DNA of 53,540 nt from Chitinophaga pinensis (GCA_945890895.1 CAMDDG010000012.1:1-53540), one strand, 5' to 3'. Positions 16,993-25,502 are shown, numbered from the stretch's first letter. Program-made: numbers and translations. The notes: generated by a model from the sequence alone, not told the origin.

Positions 16993-18021
16993 ATGCAAAT
17001 TTTCAACTATCCTATACATTCAATAAATAAATACTACTCCCTTAACCGATATTTCATTGGCTTAATCGTTATTTTCACCCTGGCTTTATCATCCCCCGAA
17101 AAACTTAATGCCTGCGATGTATGTGGGGCATCCGCTCAGTTAGGTTCCACATCTATGGGATTCAGTCAATCGATTACCAGGCCACTAATTGGAATTAATT
17201 TTGTTCATTGGGGATATCAAACTTCGGCTATAACGAATTTAGGAAATCCGTATACAACTGTCGATAAAATTCAATCCTTAAATCTAAATTACGCACAATA
17301 TATCCATCCTAAAATTCAGATTCAGATGAATTGGGGAGTGAATCAAATTATTCGAAGAAATGCGTACAATGAAAATAAAACTGAGTCTATAATGGCCTTG
17401 AACGATTTGAATTTTTTAATAAATTATAAAATAATTGATAATCGAAATCAACCTTTTCAGAAAAACAAATTCTTATGGTTAGTAGGCGTAAATAGCAAAT
17501 TACCCAACGGTCATTACCAGATTCGAGATCTGGAAAAGCGAATGATTCCCCAACAATTACAGCCCGGAAATGGTTCCTACTCCTTAGGATTACAGTCATT
17601 TGCTTCATGGAATATCAACAACATAGGTGTGGCATTTCAAACTCGAATTTCTCGACCGTTTGTCAACGAGTTGAACTATCTACCGGGTTTGAATGGAGGT
17701 TTTCAAACCGGATTGTATTATTTGCGGGACTTTAAAAACAAAAACAACTCCAAAACAATAAAATTGATCCCCCAACTGGGTTTGAAGTGGGATTTCAATC
17801 AATCCGATCGACAATATGGCGAAATAATACCCACAACAAAAATGCAAACAGGTCAATTATTTAGTCAAGTTGAACTGCTCACGCAAAACATGTATGCACA
17901 TTTATTCGTTGGGATTCCGGTTCATCAATTATCTGCTCAAAACAGTCCAGTTTTACAACCAACGGTTCGCGTGGCCGTGTCATTCATTTTAAACAAAAAA
18001 GCCGAATCCGAAATAAAATGA
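16993..18021 (+). CDS. putative outer-membrane barrel protein with N-terminal CDVCG motif
   Basis: 342 residues. A hydrophobic signal segment (about 20-40) ends near NACDVCG, so the mature protein starts with a CxxC pair, a candidate metal or disulfide site. The rest alternates aromatic/aliphatic and polar residues with Gly-Asn turns and ends VRVAVSFILNKK, as in outer-membrane beta-barrels. It lacks any TonB-box or plug domain. Position 9 nt after the MbnH-like gene suggests it is the outer-membrane partner for copper or for the MbnP/MbnH pair (inference). No named family was recognised. Confidence 0.65.
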   Translation: MQIFNYPIHSINKYYSLNRYFIGLIVIFTLALSSPEKLNACDVCGASAQLGSTSMGFSQSITRPLIGINFVHWGYQTSAITNLGNPYTTVDKIQSLNLNYAQYIHPKIQIQMNWGVNQIIRRNAYNENKTESIMALNDLNFLINYKIIDNRNQPFQKNKFLWLVGVNSKLPNGHYQIRDLEKRMIPQQLQPGNGSYSLGLQSFASWNINNIGVAFQTRISRPFVNELNYLPGLNGGFQTGLYYLRDFKNKNNSKTIKLIPQLGLKWDFNQSDRQYGEIIPTTKMQTGQLFSQVELLTQNMYAHLFVGIPVHQLSAQNSPVLQPTVRVAVSFILNKKAESEIK

Positions 18022-18079
18022 ACTTCGTTGTTATTTGGTAGGATGCACCTTGAATGTTAAACAATTCAGTCATTTTTAG

Positions 18080-18094
18080 TATTTTTGTAGTTAT
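18080..18094 (+). promoter_or_regulatory. TATTTTTG -7 element 7 nt before efp start
   Basis: TATTTTTG (18080-18087), seven nt (TAGTTAT), then ATG at 18095. Full match to TAnnTTTG. No TTG at the expected -33 place. It would drive the efp-agmatinase-cysteine desulfurase operon with essentially no leader. Confidence 0.6.
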
Positions 18095-18655
18095 ATGGCA
18101 ACCACACAAGACGTTTCAGTAGGAAACTTTATCCGATTCAACGGTGAACTTTGCTTAATTACAGAATGGCAGCACAGAACTCCCGGAAACTTGAGAGCCT
18201 TTTACCAAGCGAAAATGCGTCGTGTAAAAGACGGTAAATCAGCGGAAAACCGCTTCAGAAGTGGAGAAACGGTTGAAATTGTTCGTGTTGAAACTCACGA
18301 ATTGCAATATTTATATGAAGAAGGTGATGCATTCGTTTGCATGAATAACGATACTTACGACCAAATTCCCATTCAAAAATTCTTATTTGGTGATGGTTCT
18401 CGTTTCATGAAAGAAGGCGATACCGTTATCGTTGCATTTGAAGGAGAAACTCCTATCTCTGCTGAACCTCCACAACATACGGTTTTGGAAGTTACATACA
18501 CCGAACCCGGTGTTAAAGGCGATACCGCTACCAATACTCTAAAACCTGCAACTGTAGAAACGGGAGCAAGTGTAAACGTACCTTTGTTTGTTGACACCGG
18601 AGAAAAAATCCGAATCGACACACGCACTGGAACCTACGTTGAAAGAGTAAAATAA
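18095..18655 (+). CDS. efp: elongation factor P with Asn at the tip position
   Basis: 186 residues, full three-domain EF-P that relieves ribosome stalling at polyproline. C-terminal signature EVTYTEPGVKGDTATNTLKPATVETGASVNVPLF is present in overlapping parts (about residues 131-168). In domain I the tip loop reads HRTPGNLRAF (27-36). Ungapped alignment to E. coli FVKPGKGQAF puts Asn32 where Lys34 is beta-lysylated, Leu33 for Gly35 and Arg34 for Gln36. The usual Lys/Arg modified by EpmA, EarP or YmfI systems is therefore missing. First gene of an operon: agmatinase starts 3 nt after its stop. Confidence 0.95.
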   Translation: MATTQDVSVGNFIRFNGELCLITEWQHRTPGNLRAFYQAKMRRVKDGKSAENRFRSGETVEIVRVETHELQYLYEEGDAFVCMNNDTYDQIPIQKFLFGDGSRFMKEGDTVIVAFEGETPISAEPPQHTVLEVTYTEPGVKGDTATNTLKPATVETGASVNVPLFVDTGEKIRIDTRTGTYVERVK

Positions 18656-18658
18656 TTT

Positions 18659-19552
18659 ATGAAAGTACTTTCTGCTGATCAAGGTTTTTTGGCATTGCCA
18701 GAAGAACATTTAACTCAATTGGATTCTGCTAAAGTTGTAATTCAACAAGTTCCTTATGAATATACATCGAGTTATCTTGAAGGTTCCAAATTTGGTCCCA
18801 AAGCCATCATCAATGCTTCTCACTATGTTGAATTTTATGATGAAGAATTAGACCAAGAAACGTATAAATCAATTGGAATTGCTACCCTTGAAGAAATGAG
18901 CTTCGATGGAAAGGTAGATGAGGAAGCCATGCAATTGATCCATCAAGAAACAAAAAAATTATTGGATTTAAACAAGTTTGTTGTTTCATTGGGTGCTGAA
19001 CACACCGTTACCAACGGATTTGCACGGGCATTTAAGGAAAAATACCCCAATATTTCTATCCTTCAAATTGATGCTCACTCCGACTTAAGACAGGCCTATC
19101 ACGATAATCCTTACTCTCATGCAAGTGTTATGGCTCGGGTACACGATATGGGAATTAATTTGGTGCAAGTGGGTATCAGAGCTCAGTGCATTGAAGAATC
19201 TCAATTAATTAAATCTTCCGATATAATTCATACGTGGTATGCCCACATGTTAGATAATCAAGATCAGTGGATCGATGACTGTATTGACAAATTAGGTGAT
19301 ATTGTCTACGTTTCAATTGACGCAGATGGGTTTGACCCCTCTATTGTTCCTGCAGTTGGAACCGCTGAACCCGGCGGATTAACTTGGCAACAAGGCACAA
19401 AACTTTTAAAACGTCTTTGTGAACGTAAAAAAGTAGTAGGATTTGACATTGTTGAAATTGCCCCCCGTGAAATCGATTTAATTACCGAGTTTACTATGGC
19501 AAAACTATGTTATAAATTCTTAGGATATTTAACCAGCAACAACCAAATTTAA
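18659..19552 (+). CDS. speB: agmatinase / arginase-family ureohydrolase
   Basis: 297 residues of the arginase/agmatinase/formiminoglutamase fold. Mn ligands are in GAEHT (112-116), DAHSD (138-142) and SIDADGFDP (near 220); SHAS (153-156) and GTAEPGGLTW also conserved. The wording GTAEPGG fits agmatinase (agmatine to putrescine and urea) rather than arginase, but substrate cannot be fixed from sequence alone. It begins 3 nt after efp and its TAA overlaps the next ATG (TAATG), so it is the middle gene of a tight operon. Confidence 0.88.
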   Translation: MKVLSADQGFLALPEEHLTQLDSAKVVIQQVPYEYTSSYLEGSKFGPKAIINASHYVEFYDEELDQETYKSIGIATLEEMSFDGKVDEEAMQLIHQETKKLLDLNKFVVSLGAEHTVTNGFARAFKEKYPNISILQIDAHSDLRQAYHDNPYSHASVMARVHDMGINLVQVGIRAQCIEESQLIKSSDIIHTWYAHMLDNQDQWIDDCIDKLGDIVYVSIDADGFDPSIVPAVGTAEPGGLTWQQGTKLLKRLCERKKVVGFDIVEIAPREIDLITEFTMAKLCYKFLGYLTSNNQI

Positions 19553-20691
19553 TGCTAGAAAACAATCAAAGAATCTACCTCGATAATGCAGCTACAACCC
19601 CATTAGATGCTGAGGTAATAGAGGCTATGTTGCCTGTAATGTCTGAACATTACGGTAATCCCAGCTCTTCTCATGCTCATGGCAGAAAAGTAAAATCACT
19701 TATTGAAGAATGCCGAAGTAAGATCGCAACTTTATTGCATTGCAAGCCTTCTGAAATATTTTTCACCTCCGGGGGAACTGAAGCCGATAACATCGCTTTG
19801 CGCAGTTCAGTGGAAAGTTTAAATATTAAACATTTAATTACTTCTCCAATTGAACATCACGCCGTACTGCATACAGCCGAAGAATTACATGAATCAGGTA
19901 AAGTCATATTGCATTTAGTCAATATTTTACCCAATGGTCATGTGGATTTAAATCATTTACAAGAACTTCTCCATGAATTTCCCGGTGCTTTAGTCAGCTT
20001 AATGCACGCCAACAATGAAATTGGAAATCTGTTAGACGTTGAAACGGTAGGAAATATGGTCAGAAATGCCAATGGATACTTCCACTGCGATACCGTTCAA
20101 ACTATGGGACATTTCCCTTTTAACTTGGAAGAATCTAAGATTGATTTTCTATGTGGAGCTGCTCACAAGTTTAATGGTCCTAAGGGAATAGGTTTTCTCT
20201 ATATCAACAAACGAGTTAGAATTAAACCTCTCATCACGGGTGGAGCTCAAGAACGTGAAATGCGCGGAGGAACTGAAAATGTTTATGGCATAGTAGGTTT
20301 AACAAAAGCTCTAGAAATTGCATATCGAGATATAGATAAAAAGAAATCGCACATATCTCATTTGAAATCAGAAATGATTCAGTTATTGGAAAAGGAAATC
20401 CCAGGAACTGAATTCAATGGCGACTATTCTGGAAATTGCCTATACACGGTTTTAAGCGCTTCTTTCCCTCCAAACAATGCTGGAAATATGTTGCTTTTCA
20501 ATTTAGATATTGAAGGAATTTCAGCCAGCGGTGGAAGTGCGTGTTCTAGTGGTGCCGTTGGTGGAAGTCACGTTATAAATGCTATTAAACCCAATTCCGA
20601 TCGAACTACCGTTCGATTTAGCTTTGGCAAATATAATTCACTGGAGGACATCAAAAAAACAGTAGAAACCTTGAAAAAATGGTACAATTAG
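19552..20691 (+). CDS. cysteine desulfurase (NifS/IscS class)
   Basis: 379 residues, PLP-dependent class V fold that takes sulfur from cysteine for Fe-S clusters or tRNA thiolation. Seen: YLDNAATTPLD (9-19), SPIEHHAVLHT (His103 stacking on PLP), HANNEIGN, AAHKFNGPKGIGFLY with Schiff-base Lys206, GGAQEREMRGGTEN, and ASGGSACSSGA with the persulfide Cys331. The ATG overlaps the agmatinase stop by 1 nt. No IscU or SufB gene lies nearby, so whether it serves Fe-S assembly or tRNA modification is open. A strong hairpin overlaps its stop codon. Confidence 0.95.
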   Translation: MLENNQRIYLDNAATTPLDAEVIEAMLPVMSEHYGNPSSSHAHGRKVKSLIEECRSKIATLLHCKPSEIFFTSGGTEADNIALRSSVESLNIKHLITSPIEHHAVLHTAEELHESGKVILHLVNILPNGHVDLNHLQELLHEFPGALVSLMHANNEIGNLLDVETVGNMVRNANGYFHCDTVQTMGHFPFNLEESKIDFLCGAAHKFNGPKGIGFLYINKRVRIKPLITGGAQEREMRGGTENVYGIVGLTKALEIAYRDIDKKKSHISHLKSEMIQLLEKEIPGTEFNGDYSGNCLYTVLSASFPPNNAGNMLLFNLDIEGISASGGSACSSGAVGGSHVINAIKPNSDRTTVRFSFGKYNSLEDIKKTVETLKKWYN

Positions 20692-20703
20692 TACCATTTT
20701 TTC
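20673..20703 (+). terminator. terminator overlapping the cysteine desulfurase stop codon
   Basis: Left arm 20673-20685 (GAAAAAATGGTAC), loop of 5 nt 20686-20690, right arm 20691-20703 (GTACCATTTTTTC): a perfect 13-bp stem whose right arm supplies the U-run. The TAG stop (20689-20691) sits in the loop and first stem base, so the last codons of the gene double as terminator. It separates the efp operon from the QueD-like gene. Confidence 0.8.
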
Positions 20704-20734
20704 ATTTTGTATTTTGTTATTTTGTAGTTGAATT

Positions 20735-21151
20735 ATGGCCATATTGTATCTAACCCGCAAAGAGCATTTCAATGCTGCACATCAATTGTGGGATAACCGT
20801 TTATCAGAGTCTGAAAACTTTGAACTTTTTGGTAAATGTGCCAACCCTCATTTTCATGGACATAATTTTGATTTATACGTCTGCGTTAAGGGCGAACCCA
20901 ACCCACATACAGGGTTAGTAATGGATCTAAAAAAGCTGAAAGTAATTATACAACAAGAAGTTATTGAGCATTTAGATCATCAGAATTTAAACCTAGATGT
21001 TTCTTGGTTAAAAGGCAAAATGCCTTCTATTGAGAATATTTCTGTCGAAATTTGGAATCGAATTGCACCTCATTTACCAGAAGGTGTATTGCTTCACAAA
21101 ATTACATTGTGGGAAACTCAAAACAATTTTGTTGAGTACTTGGGCGAGTAA
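20735..21151 (+). CDS. 6-pyruvoyl-tetrahydropterin synthase / 6-carboxytetrahydropterin synthase family (QueD-like)
   Basis: 138 residues of the T-fold PTPS/QueD family. Zn ligands: HFNAAHQL (His15) and HFHGHNFDLYV (the HGH pair near 39-41); the catalytic Cys lies in FGKCANPH. Glu near the C-terminus in LWETQNN recognises the pterin. In bacteria such proteins usually make 6-carboxytetrahydropterin for queuosine; the spaced CANPHFHGH form (Cys four residues before the HxH) is also seen in PTPS-like enzymes, so the exact product is uncertain. Converges with the DUF4293 gene, 2 nt apart. Confidence 0.87.
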   Translation: MAILYLTRKEHFNAAHQLWDNRLSESENFELFGKCANPHFHGHNFDLYVCVKGEPNPHTGLVMDLKKLKVIIQQEVIEHLDHQNLNLDVSWLKGKMPSIENISVEIWNRIAPHLPEGVLLHKITLWETQNNFVEYLGE

Positions 21152-21153
21152 AA

Positions 21154-21648
21154 TTAACGAATACTATCTCTACTACTTACTTTTTCGTGGTCCTCTCGAA
21201 TTCCTTTAAGCGCAAAAAGATTCAATAAAAAAGCCATAACCATCCAAAGAGCATGGGGATTTAATGTAGCTCCAATCACACCAACACTTAAACTACTTTT
21301 GGTCAAATAATAATCCACCACCAACATACTTAAGGTAATAATAGAAGCAATCAAAGATACAATCACAACCTTCATCTGTTTGGTCCGATTCTTATACAGG
21401 AAAATAGCATAAAATGATGATCCCCCAACCAACATTAAATTGATCAAATTTATGTATTTGTAACTGATTAGAGGCTGAATCAAATCCATCCCTGTATTAA
21501 CTTGCGACAAATACTTCAAATACATATACGTAATGGTATTGTTATGATTCTTAATAGAAAATTCTGCATAAATTGGATTTTGGATTGCCAATAATGCAAC
21601 TAAAATAAAAACCATTAACAAATAAAGTGTTTGAATTCGCTGAATCAT
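21154..21648 (-). CDS. DUF4293 family membrane protein
   Basis: 164 residues with four hydrophobic helices (about 8-25, 62-80, 92-112, 125-147) and the family start MIQRIQTLYLL. DUF4293 is a Bacteroidota-specific family of unknown function. The ATG is preceded at 4 nt by a perfect TAAATTTG element, so it has its own promoter although the histidine kinase gene lies 37 nt upstream on the same strand. Confidence 0.85.
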   Translation of the reverse strand: MIQRIQTLYLLMVFILVALLAIQNPIYAEFSIKNHNNTITYMYLKYLSQVNTGMDLIQPLISYKYINLINLMLVGGSSFYAIFLYKNRTKQMKVVIVSLIASIITLSMLVVDYYLTKSSLSVGVIGATLNPHALWMVMAFLLNLFALKGIREDHEKVSSRDSIR

Positions 21649-21660
21649 ACATCAAATTTA
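21649..21660 (-). promoter_or_regulatory. TAAATTTG -7 element 4 nt before DUF4293 start
   Basis: On the minus strand TAAATTTG (21653-21660) is followed by ATGT and then the ATG of the DUF4293 gene. Full match to the -7 consensus; no -33 match. Predicted transcript is leaderless. Confidence 0.6.
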
Positions 21661-21685
21661 GCTCCTATTAACCAAATTTGCACTA

Positions 21686-22864
21686 TTAATGTCCTACTTC
21701 GGCGTTTAGTGTAATTCGAATAGTAGTTTTATCAAATGGTATACTTTCTTTTACCGAAATATGGCCTTTGTGATAATCTTCCACGATGCGTTTTGCCAAA
21801 CTCAAACCCAATCCCCAACCCCTTTTCTTGGTTGTAAATCCGGGCTTAAAAATATCGCTTGTTTGGTTTCGGGGGATACCCTTTCCTGAATCGGTAATAT
21901 CCAAATACATCCGGTGGTTTCTATATAATACCGAACAAGTTAAAACTCCTTCACCGTTCATGGCATCCACAGAATTCTTAACCAAATTCTCAATTACCCA
22001 ATTAAACAAATTCTCATTTATCCGAACAAACAACGGTTTCTGATACAAGGTCCATCGAAACTCAACCGACGGGCTAATCCTTCCCTTCATATAATTCAGT
22101 GAATTCTCCAACACCAAATTAATATCCTGTTCTTTGAGTACCGGTTCCGATCCAATTTTTGAAAACCGTTCAGTGATGATTTTTAATCGATCCACATCCT
22201 TACGCATCTCCTCAGCAGCATTCTCAGGAAACATTCCCATTTCTAAAACATCAACCCATCCCATCAAACTTGAAATGGGTGTGCCCAATTGATGAGCAGT
22301 TTCTTTGGCCAATCCCACCCACACTTGATTCTGTTCACTGCGGGTAGAATAAGAAAATGCAACATAACTCACCAACATAAATAAAGCCACAATTGCTAAT
22401 ACTACATAGGGATAGTATTCCAATTGTCGCAAAACAGTGCTTTTTCCGTAATATACTTTGTACGTGGTCTGTTCATCAATAGGAATATCAATAGGTTCAT
22501 TTTCTGATTCGAATTGAACCAATTTATCCTTTAGTTTTTCGGGGGATATATTCTCTCCCTCTTTTACAATGTTGATATGCTGAATTATAGAGCCAGTTTC
22601 TGACACCAATATAGCTGGAATGGTTTCATTAGATTGAACAATTTTCAAATGAAATCCCAAATCACCCTCGCTAGCAGGATCTGTTAATATTTGTTCGGCA
22701 TCTGCCCAAACTTCCATCTTCTTAGTTTCCTCAATGGCAATCTTATCAACCAATCTCTGAGATAAAAACAAGGTCAAAATACCTACCAAAATGGCAAACA
22801 ATAAGAGAATTAACTTGATAAACCTCCTTAATTCATACGTATTAATTTTCTTTTTATTGATCAT
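21686..22864 (-). CDS. membrane sensor histidine kinase
   Basis: 392 residues. Two membrane helices (about 14-36 and 151-171) flank a periplasmic sensor region of about 115 residues. No HAMP domain is evident. The H-box is LAKETAHQLGTPISSLMGW (phospho-acceptor His191), the N-box ENLVKNSVDAM, then DSGKGIPRN and TTKKRGWGLGLSLAKRI as the G-boxes. The AHQLGTPISS wording is typical of Bacteroidota kinases, often orphan. No response regulator is encoded in the window. The upstream GT2 gene ends 11 nt before, so they are likely co-transcribed. Confidence 0.92.
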   Translation of the reverse strand: MINKKKINTYELRRFIKLILLLFAILVGILTLFLSQRLVDKIAIEETKKMEVWADAEQILTDPASEGDLGFHLKIVQSNETIPAILVSETGSIIQHINIVKEGENISPEKLKDKLVQFESENEPIDIPIDEQTTYKVYYGKSTVLRQLEYYPYVVLAIVALFMLVSYVAFSYSTRSEQNQVWVGLAKETAHQLGTPISSLMGWVDVLEMGMFPENAAEEMRKDVDRLKIITERFSKIGSEPVLKEQDINLVLENSLNYMKGRISPSVEFRWTLYQKPLFVRINENLFNWVIENLVKNSVDAMNGEGVLTCSVLYRNHRMYLDITDSGKGIPRNQTSDIFKPGFTTKKRGWGLGLSLAKRIVEDYHKGHISVKESIPFDKTTIRITLNAEVGH

Positions 22865-22875
22865 CCAACTATTTC

Positions 22876-24861
22876 CTACTTTTTTCCATTAAACAGAAAA
22901 TGTAACAATCTATGAATATCTTTACCTACTTCATATTCTCGGGCATAAATATAATTCACGTTACCTTCAAATGAAGTATTTGTCCAACCATTAGAACTAA
23001 AAATTACTCCTGGTTTCAATTTGGGAAGCATTTTAGACGAATCTAACCCCCTGTAACTCACCCACGTTTTAGATCCCCAAAAAACAGAAAAAACGGAAGC
23101 ATATAACTGCCTTAATGGACTCCAAAATCCAATTAGAAACACCGATACAGGAAACAAAAGCAGCAAAAACAAGGCTACGATCAAATCAAAAACACGCTTT
23201 CTTCTCCGATTATATACTTCAGAAATGGCGTATTTTACATCAACGGTAAAGAGTTCTCCTGGCTCATTTTTCGAATCAGATCCGATTATAAATTCTCCTT
23301 TGTCGGGAGCAATTTTCAGTTGAACTTCAGATTCTGAAAAATCCGACATAGAACGCATAATTTCCGACGCAGGTACATCTTTTCCACTGAATATAATCAA
23401 GTTAGATGAAAATATTTCTGCGATTTCGTCTAATTGTTCAATAGATCCGATATGTTGAGTTTCGGCAATTGAATTCAGAGTTGAGCCAAACGATTCTTTG
23501 GATTTGGAAACACTCACTCTACCTAGAAGAGTATGTTTAACTTCACTGCGAAGCAATAGTTCTGAAATTCGATTGAATTCTATTTCTTCAGCAACGATTA
23601 AAATACGTTTATCATCGGAAGTTAAGAATTGGATTCCTCCCAGTTTAATTTTATCTAAGAGAACTCGAAACGCCAATACAATTCCTATGCTCCAAGCGGC
23701 GCCGATTGCTAAAATTGCTCTCGAAAATTGCAGCTCTTTAGATAAAAAGCCATAAACTGCAAATAACAATACGGCTCCGGCAAAACCTCCTCGAAACATT
23801 CGATATCCTTTGAACGGCTTATCATAGCCTCCAGACAACCATATTGAAAATTGAATTACTAAAACATATATAGGAATGTGCACCCAATAATATTCTTTTG
23901 GGTAAAAATCAGGAACATATTTATTGTACATTTCCCAATACTTCGCAATTCCCACAAAACCCAAAGCCATGAGCATAAAATCGGCCCCGAATAACACAAT
24001 GTTATTCACTAACTGAACCAACAAAGCCAGTATAGCTCTTACATAAACGGCAATATTAATCCAAAAAGAAAACCAACCTGCCATTCGAGTTGAATAATGC
24101 TTTTTGGCAAATAGCACCATGGCATTATAAAAAACACGGACATAGTTTACGGATTTCTTTTTTGTACTTTCTCCTTTGTAATGAATTATGGTAGTTTCGG
24201 AAAAATATACATTTTTATAACCGCCAAGAGTGATCCGATAGGATAAATCAATATCCTCACCATACATAAAAAACTGCTCATCCAATAATCCTACTTTATC
24301 CAAAGTTTCAGAACGCATAAACATGAATGCGCCGGCCAAAACATCAACTTCGTGATTTTCAAATTCGCTCAGATATTTCATGTGGTAACGACCAAAATAC
24401 TTACTCTTTGGAAAAAGACTGGATAATCCTGTCATTTTAAAAAAAGCCACACTTGGCGTCGGAAGTCCGCGTTTACTTTCGGGCAAAAACTTTCCTTTTC
24501 CATCAATCATACGCACACCCAACCCTCCAACCTCAGGATGACTATCCATATAATCCACGCACTTGAGCAAGGTATCATCCTGCAAAACAGTATCAGGATT
24601 CAGAAGCAAAATATATTTAGAATTGCTTTCGAGAATTGCTTGATTATTGGCTTTTGAAAATCCTACATTTTGCTTGTTTATAATAGTTTTAACCCATGGA
24701 AATTTGTCAATAACCATTTCCATACTTCCGTCAACACTATTGTTGTCTACTACCCACACTTCAGCATCCAATTGACGTGTAGCACGCTCAACCGAGATCA
24801 GCACTTGCTCTAAGAAATGTTTTACATTATAATTAACAATTACGACGGAAAGTTGATGCAT
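22876..24861 (-). CDS. GT2 glycosyltransferase fused to a degenerate polyprenyl glycosylphosphotransferase-like half
   Basis: 661 residues. Residues 1-240 are a GT2 rhamnosyltransferase-like domain: LSVVIVNYNV, VVDNNSVDGSMEMV, NVGFSKANNQAI, LLNPDTVLQDD and MYGEDIDLSYRI. Residues about 255-400 hold several membrane helices. About 415-530 look like a Rossmann CoA_binding_3 module (KRILIVAEEIEFNRI). About 545-661 begin RKRVFDLIVALFLLLLFPV and continue to LPKLKPGVI, as in WcaJ/WbaP sugar transferases, but the KFRSM and GLWQV catalytic parts are not recognisable. Likely a surface polysaccharide assembly protein. Shares a transcript with the kinase downstream. Confidence 0.8.
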   Translation of the reverse strand: MHQLSVVIVNYNVKHFLEQVLISVERATRQLDAEVWVVDNNSVDGSMEMVIDKFPWVKTIINKQNVGFSKANNQAILESNSKYILLLNPDTVLQDDTLLKCVDYMDSHPEVGGLGVRMIDGKGKFLPESKRGLPTPSVAFFKMTGLSSLFPKSKYFGRYHMKYLSEFENHEVDVLAGAFMFMRSETLDKVGLLDEQFFMYGEDIDLSYRITLGGYKNVYFSETTIIHYKGESTKKKSVNYVRVFYNAMVLFAKKHYSTRMAGWFSFWINIAVYVRAILALLVQLVNNIVLFGADFMLMALGFVGIAKYWEMYNKYVPDFYPKEYYWVHIPIYVLVIQFSIWLSGGYDKPFKGYRMFRGGFAGAVLLFAVYGFLSKELQFSRAILAIGAAWSIGIVLAFRVLLDKIKLGGIQFLTSDDKRILIVAEEIEFNRISELLLRSEVKHTLLGRVSVSKSKESFGSTLNSIAETQHIGSIEQLDEIAEIFSSNLIIFSGKDVPASEIMRSMSDFSESEVQLKIAPDKGEFIIGSDSKNEPGELFTVDVKYAISEVYNRRRKRVFDLIVALFLLLLFPVSVFLIGFWSPLRQLYASVFSVFWGSKTWVSYRGLDSSKMLPKLKPGVIFSSNGWTNTSFEGNVNYIYAREYEVGKDIHRLLHFLFNGKK

Positions 24862-24890
24862 GAGTTTGAACCAACGAATCTAATGATTTA

Positions 24891-25502
24891 TCAAGAATTA
24901 ACCGAATATTCTGTTCTTTGCAATAGAGATCTACCTAAAGTTATTTCATCAACATATTCAATCTCTCCACCTACTGAAATTCCTCGGGCGATGTTTGAAA
25001 CTTTAGCGGTTGTAGAGGTTAGTTTTTTCGCAATGTAGTACATAGTAGTGTCTCCTTCTACCGTTGCACTCAGGGCGAGAATAACCTCTTGAACACCTTG
25101 ATCCATTACACGATGAGGTAACGTTTCAATATTCAAATCAGAAGGGCCTACTCCATCCATGGGTGAAATCAACCCTCCAATTACATGATACACACCCTTA
25201 AATTGCGCAGTAGCTTCGATTGCCATTAAATCACTAAAATCTTCTACCACACAAATTTGTGTTTTATCTCTAGATGGATTTATACAAATTTCACAAAGTT
25301 CATGATCACTAACCGTACCGCATTCTTTACACAAATGAAGCTCTGTTTTCAATCGTATCAAGGCATGGGCCATATCTGCAACTTCAATCTCAGGCCTTTT
25401 TAGTAAGTACATAACCAGCCGCAATGCGGTTCTTTTTCCTATTCCAGGAAAAGAAGATAACGACTCTACTGCCCTTTCTACTATTTGAGAAGTAAATTGC
25501 AT
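24891..25502 (-). CDS. recR: recombination mediator RecR
   Basis: 203 residues. Helix-hairpin-helix with FPGIGKRTALRL (18-29), C4 zinc finger CKECGTVSDHELCEIC (Cys58, 61, 70, 73), then a Toprim domain with VVEDFSDLMAIEAT and ALSATVEGDTT. Acts with RecO and RecF to load RecA in gap repair. Divergent from panD; its ATG is preceded at 4 nt by a perfect TAATTTTG element. Confidence 0.97.
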   Translation of the reverse strand: MQFTSQIVERAVESLSSFPGIGKRTALRLVMYLLKRPEIEVADMAHALIRLKTELHLCKECGTVSDHELCEICINPSRDKTQICVVEDFSDLMAIEATAQFKGVYHVIGGLISPMDGVGPSDLNIETLPHRVMDQGVQEVILALSATVEGDTTMYYIAKKLTSTTAKVSNIARGISVGGEIEYVDEITLGRSLLQRTEYSVNS

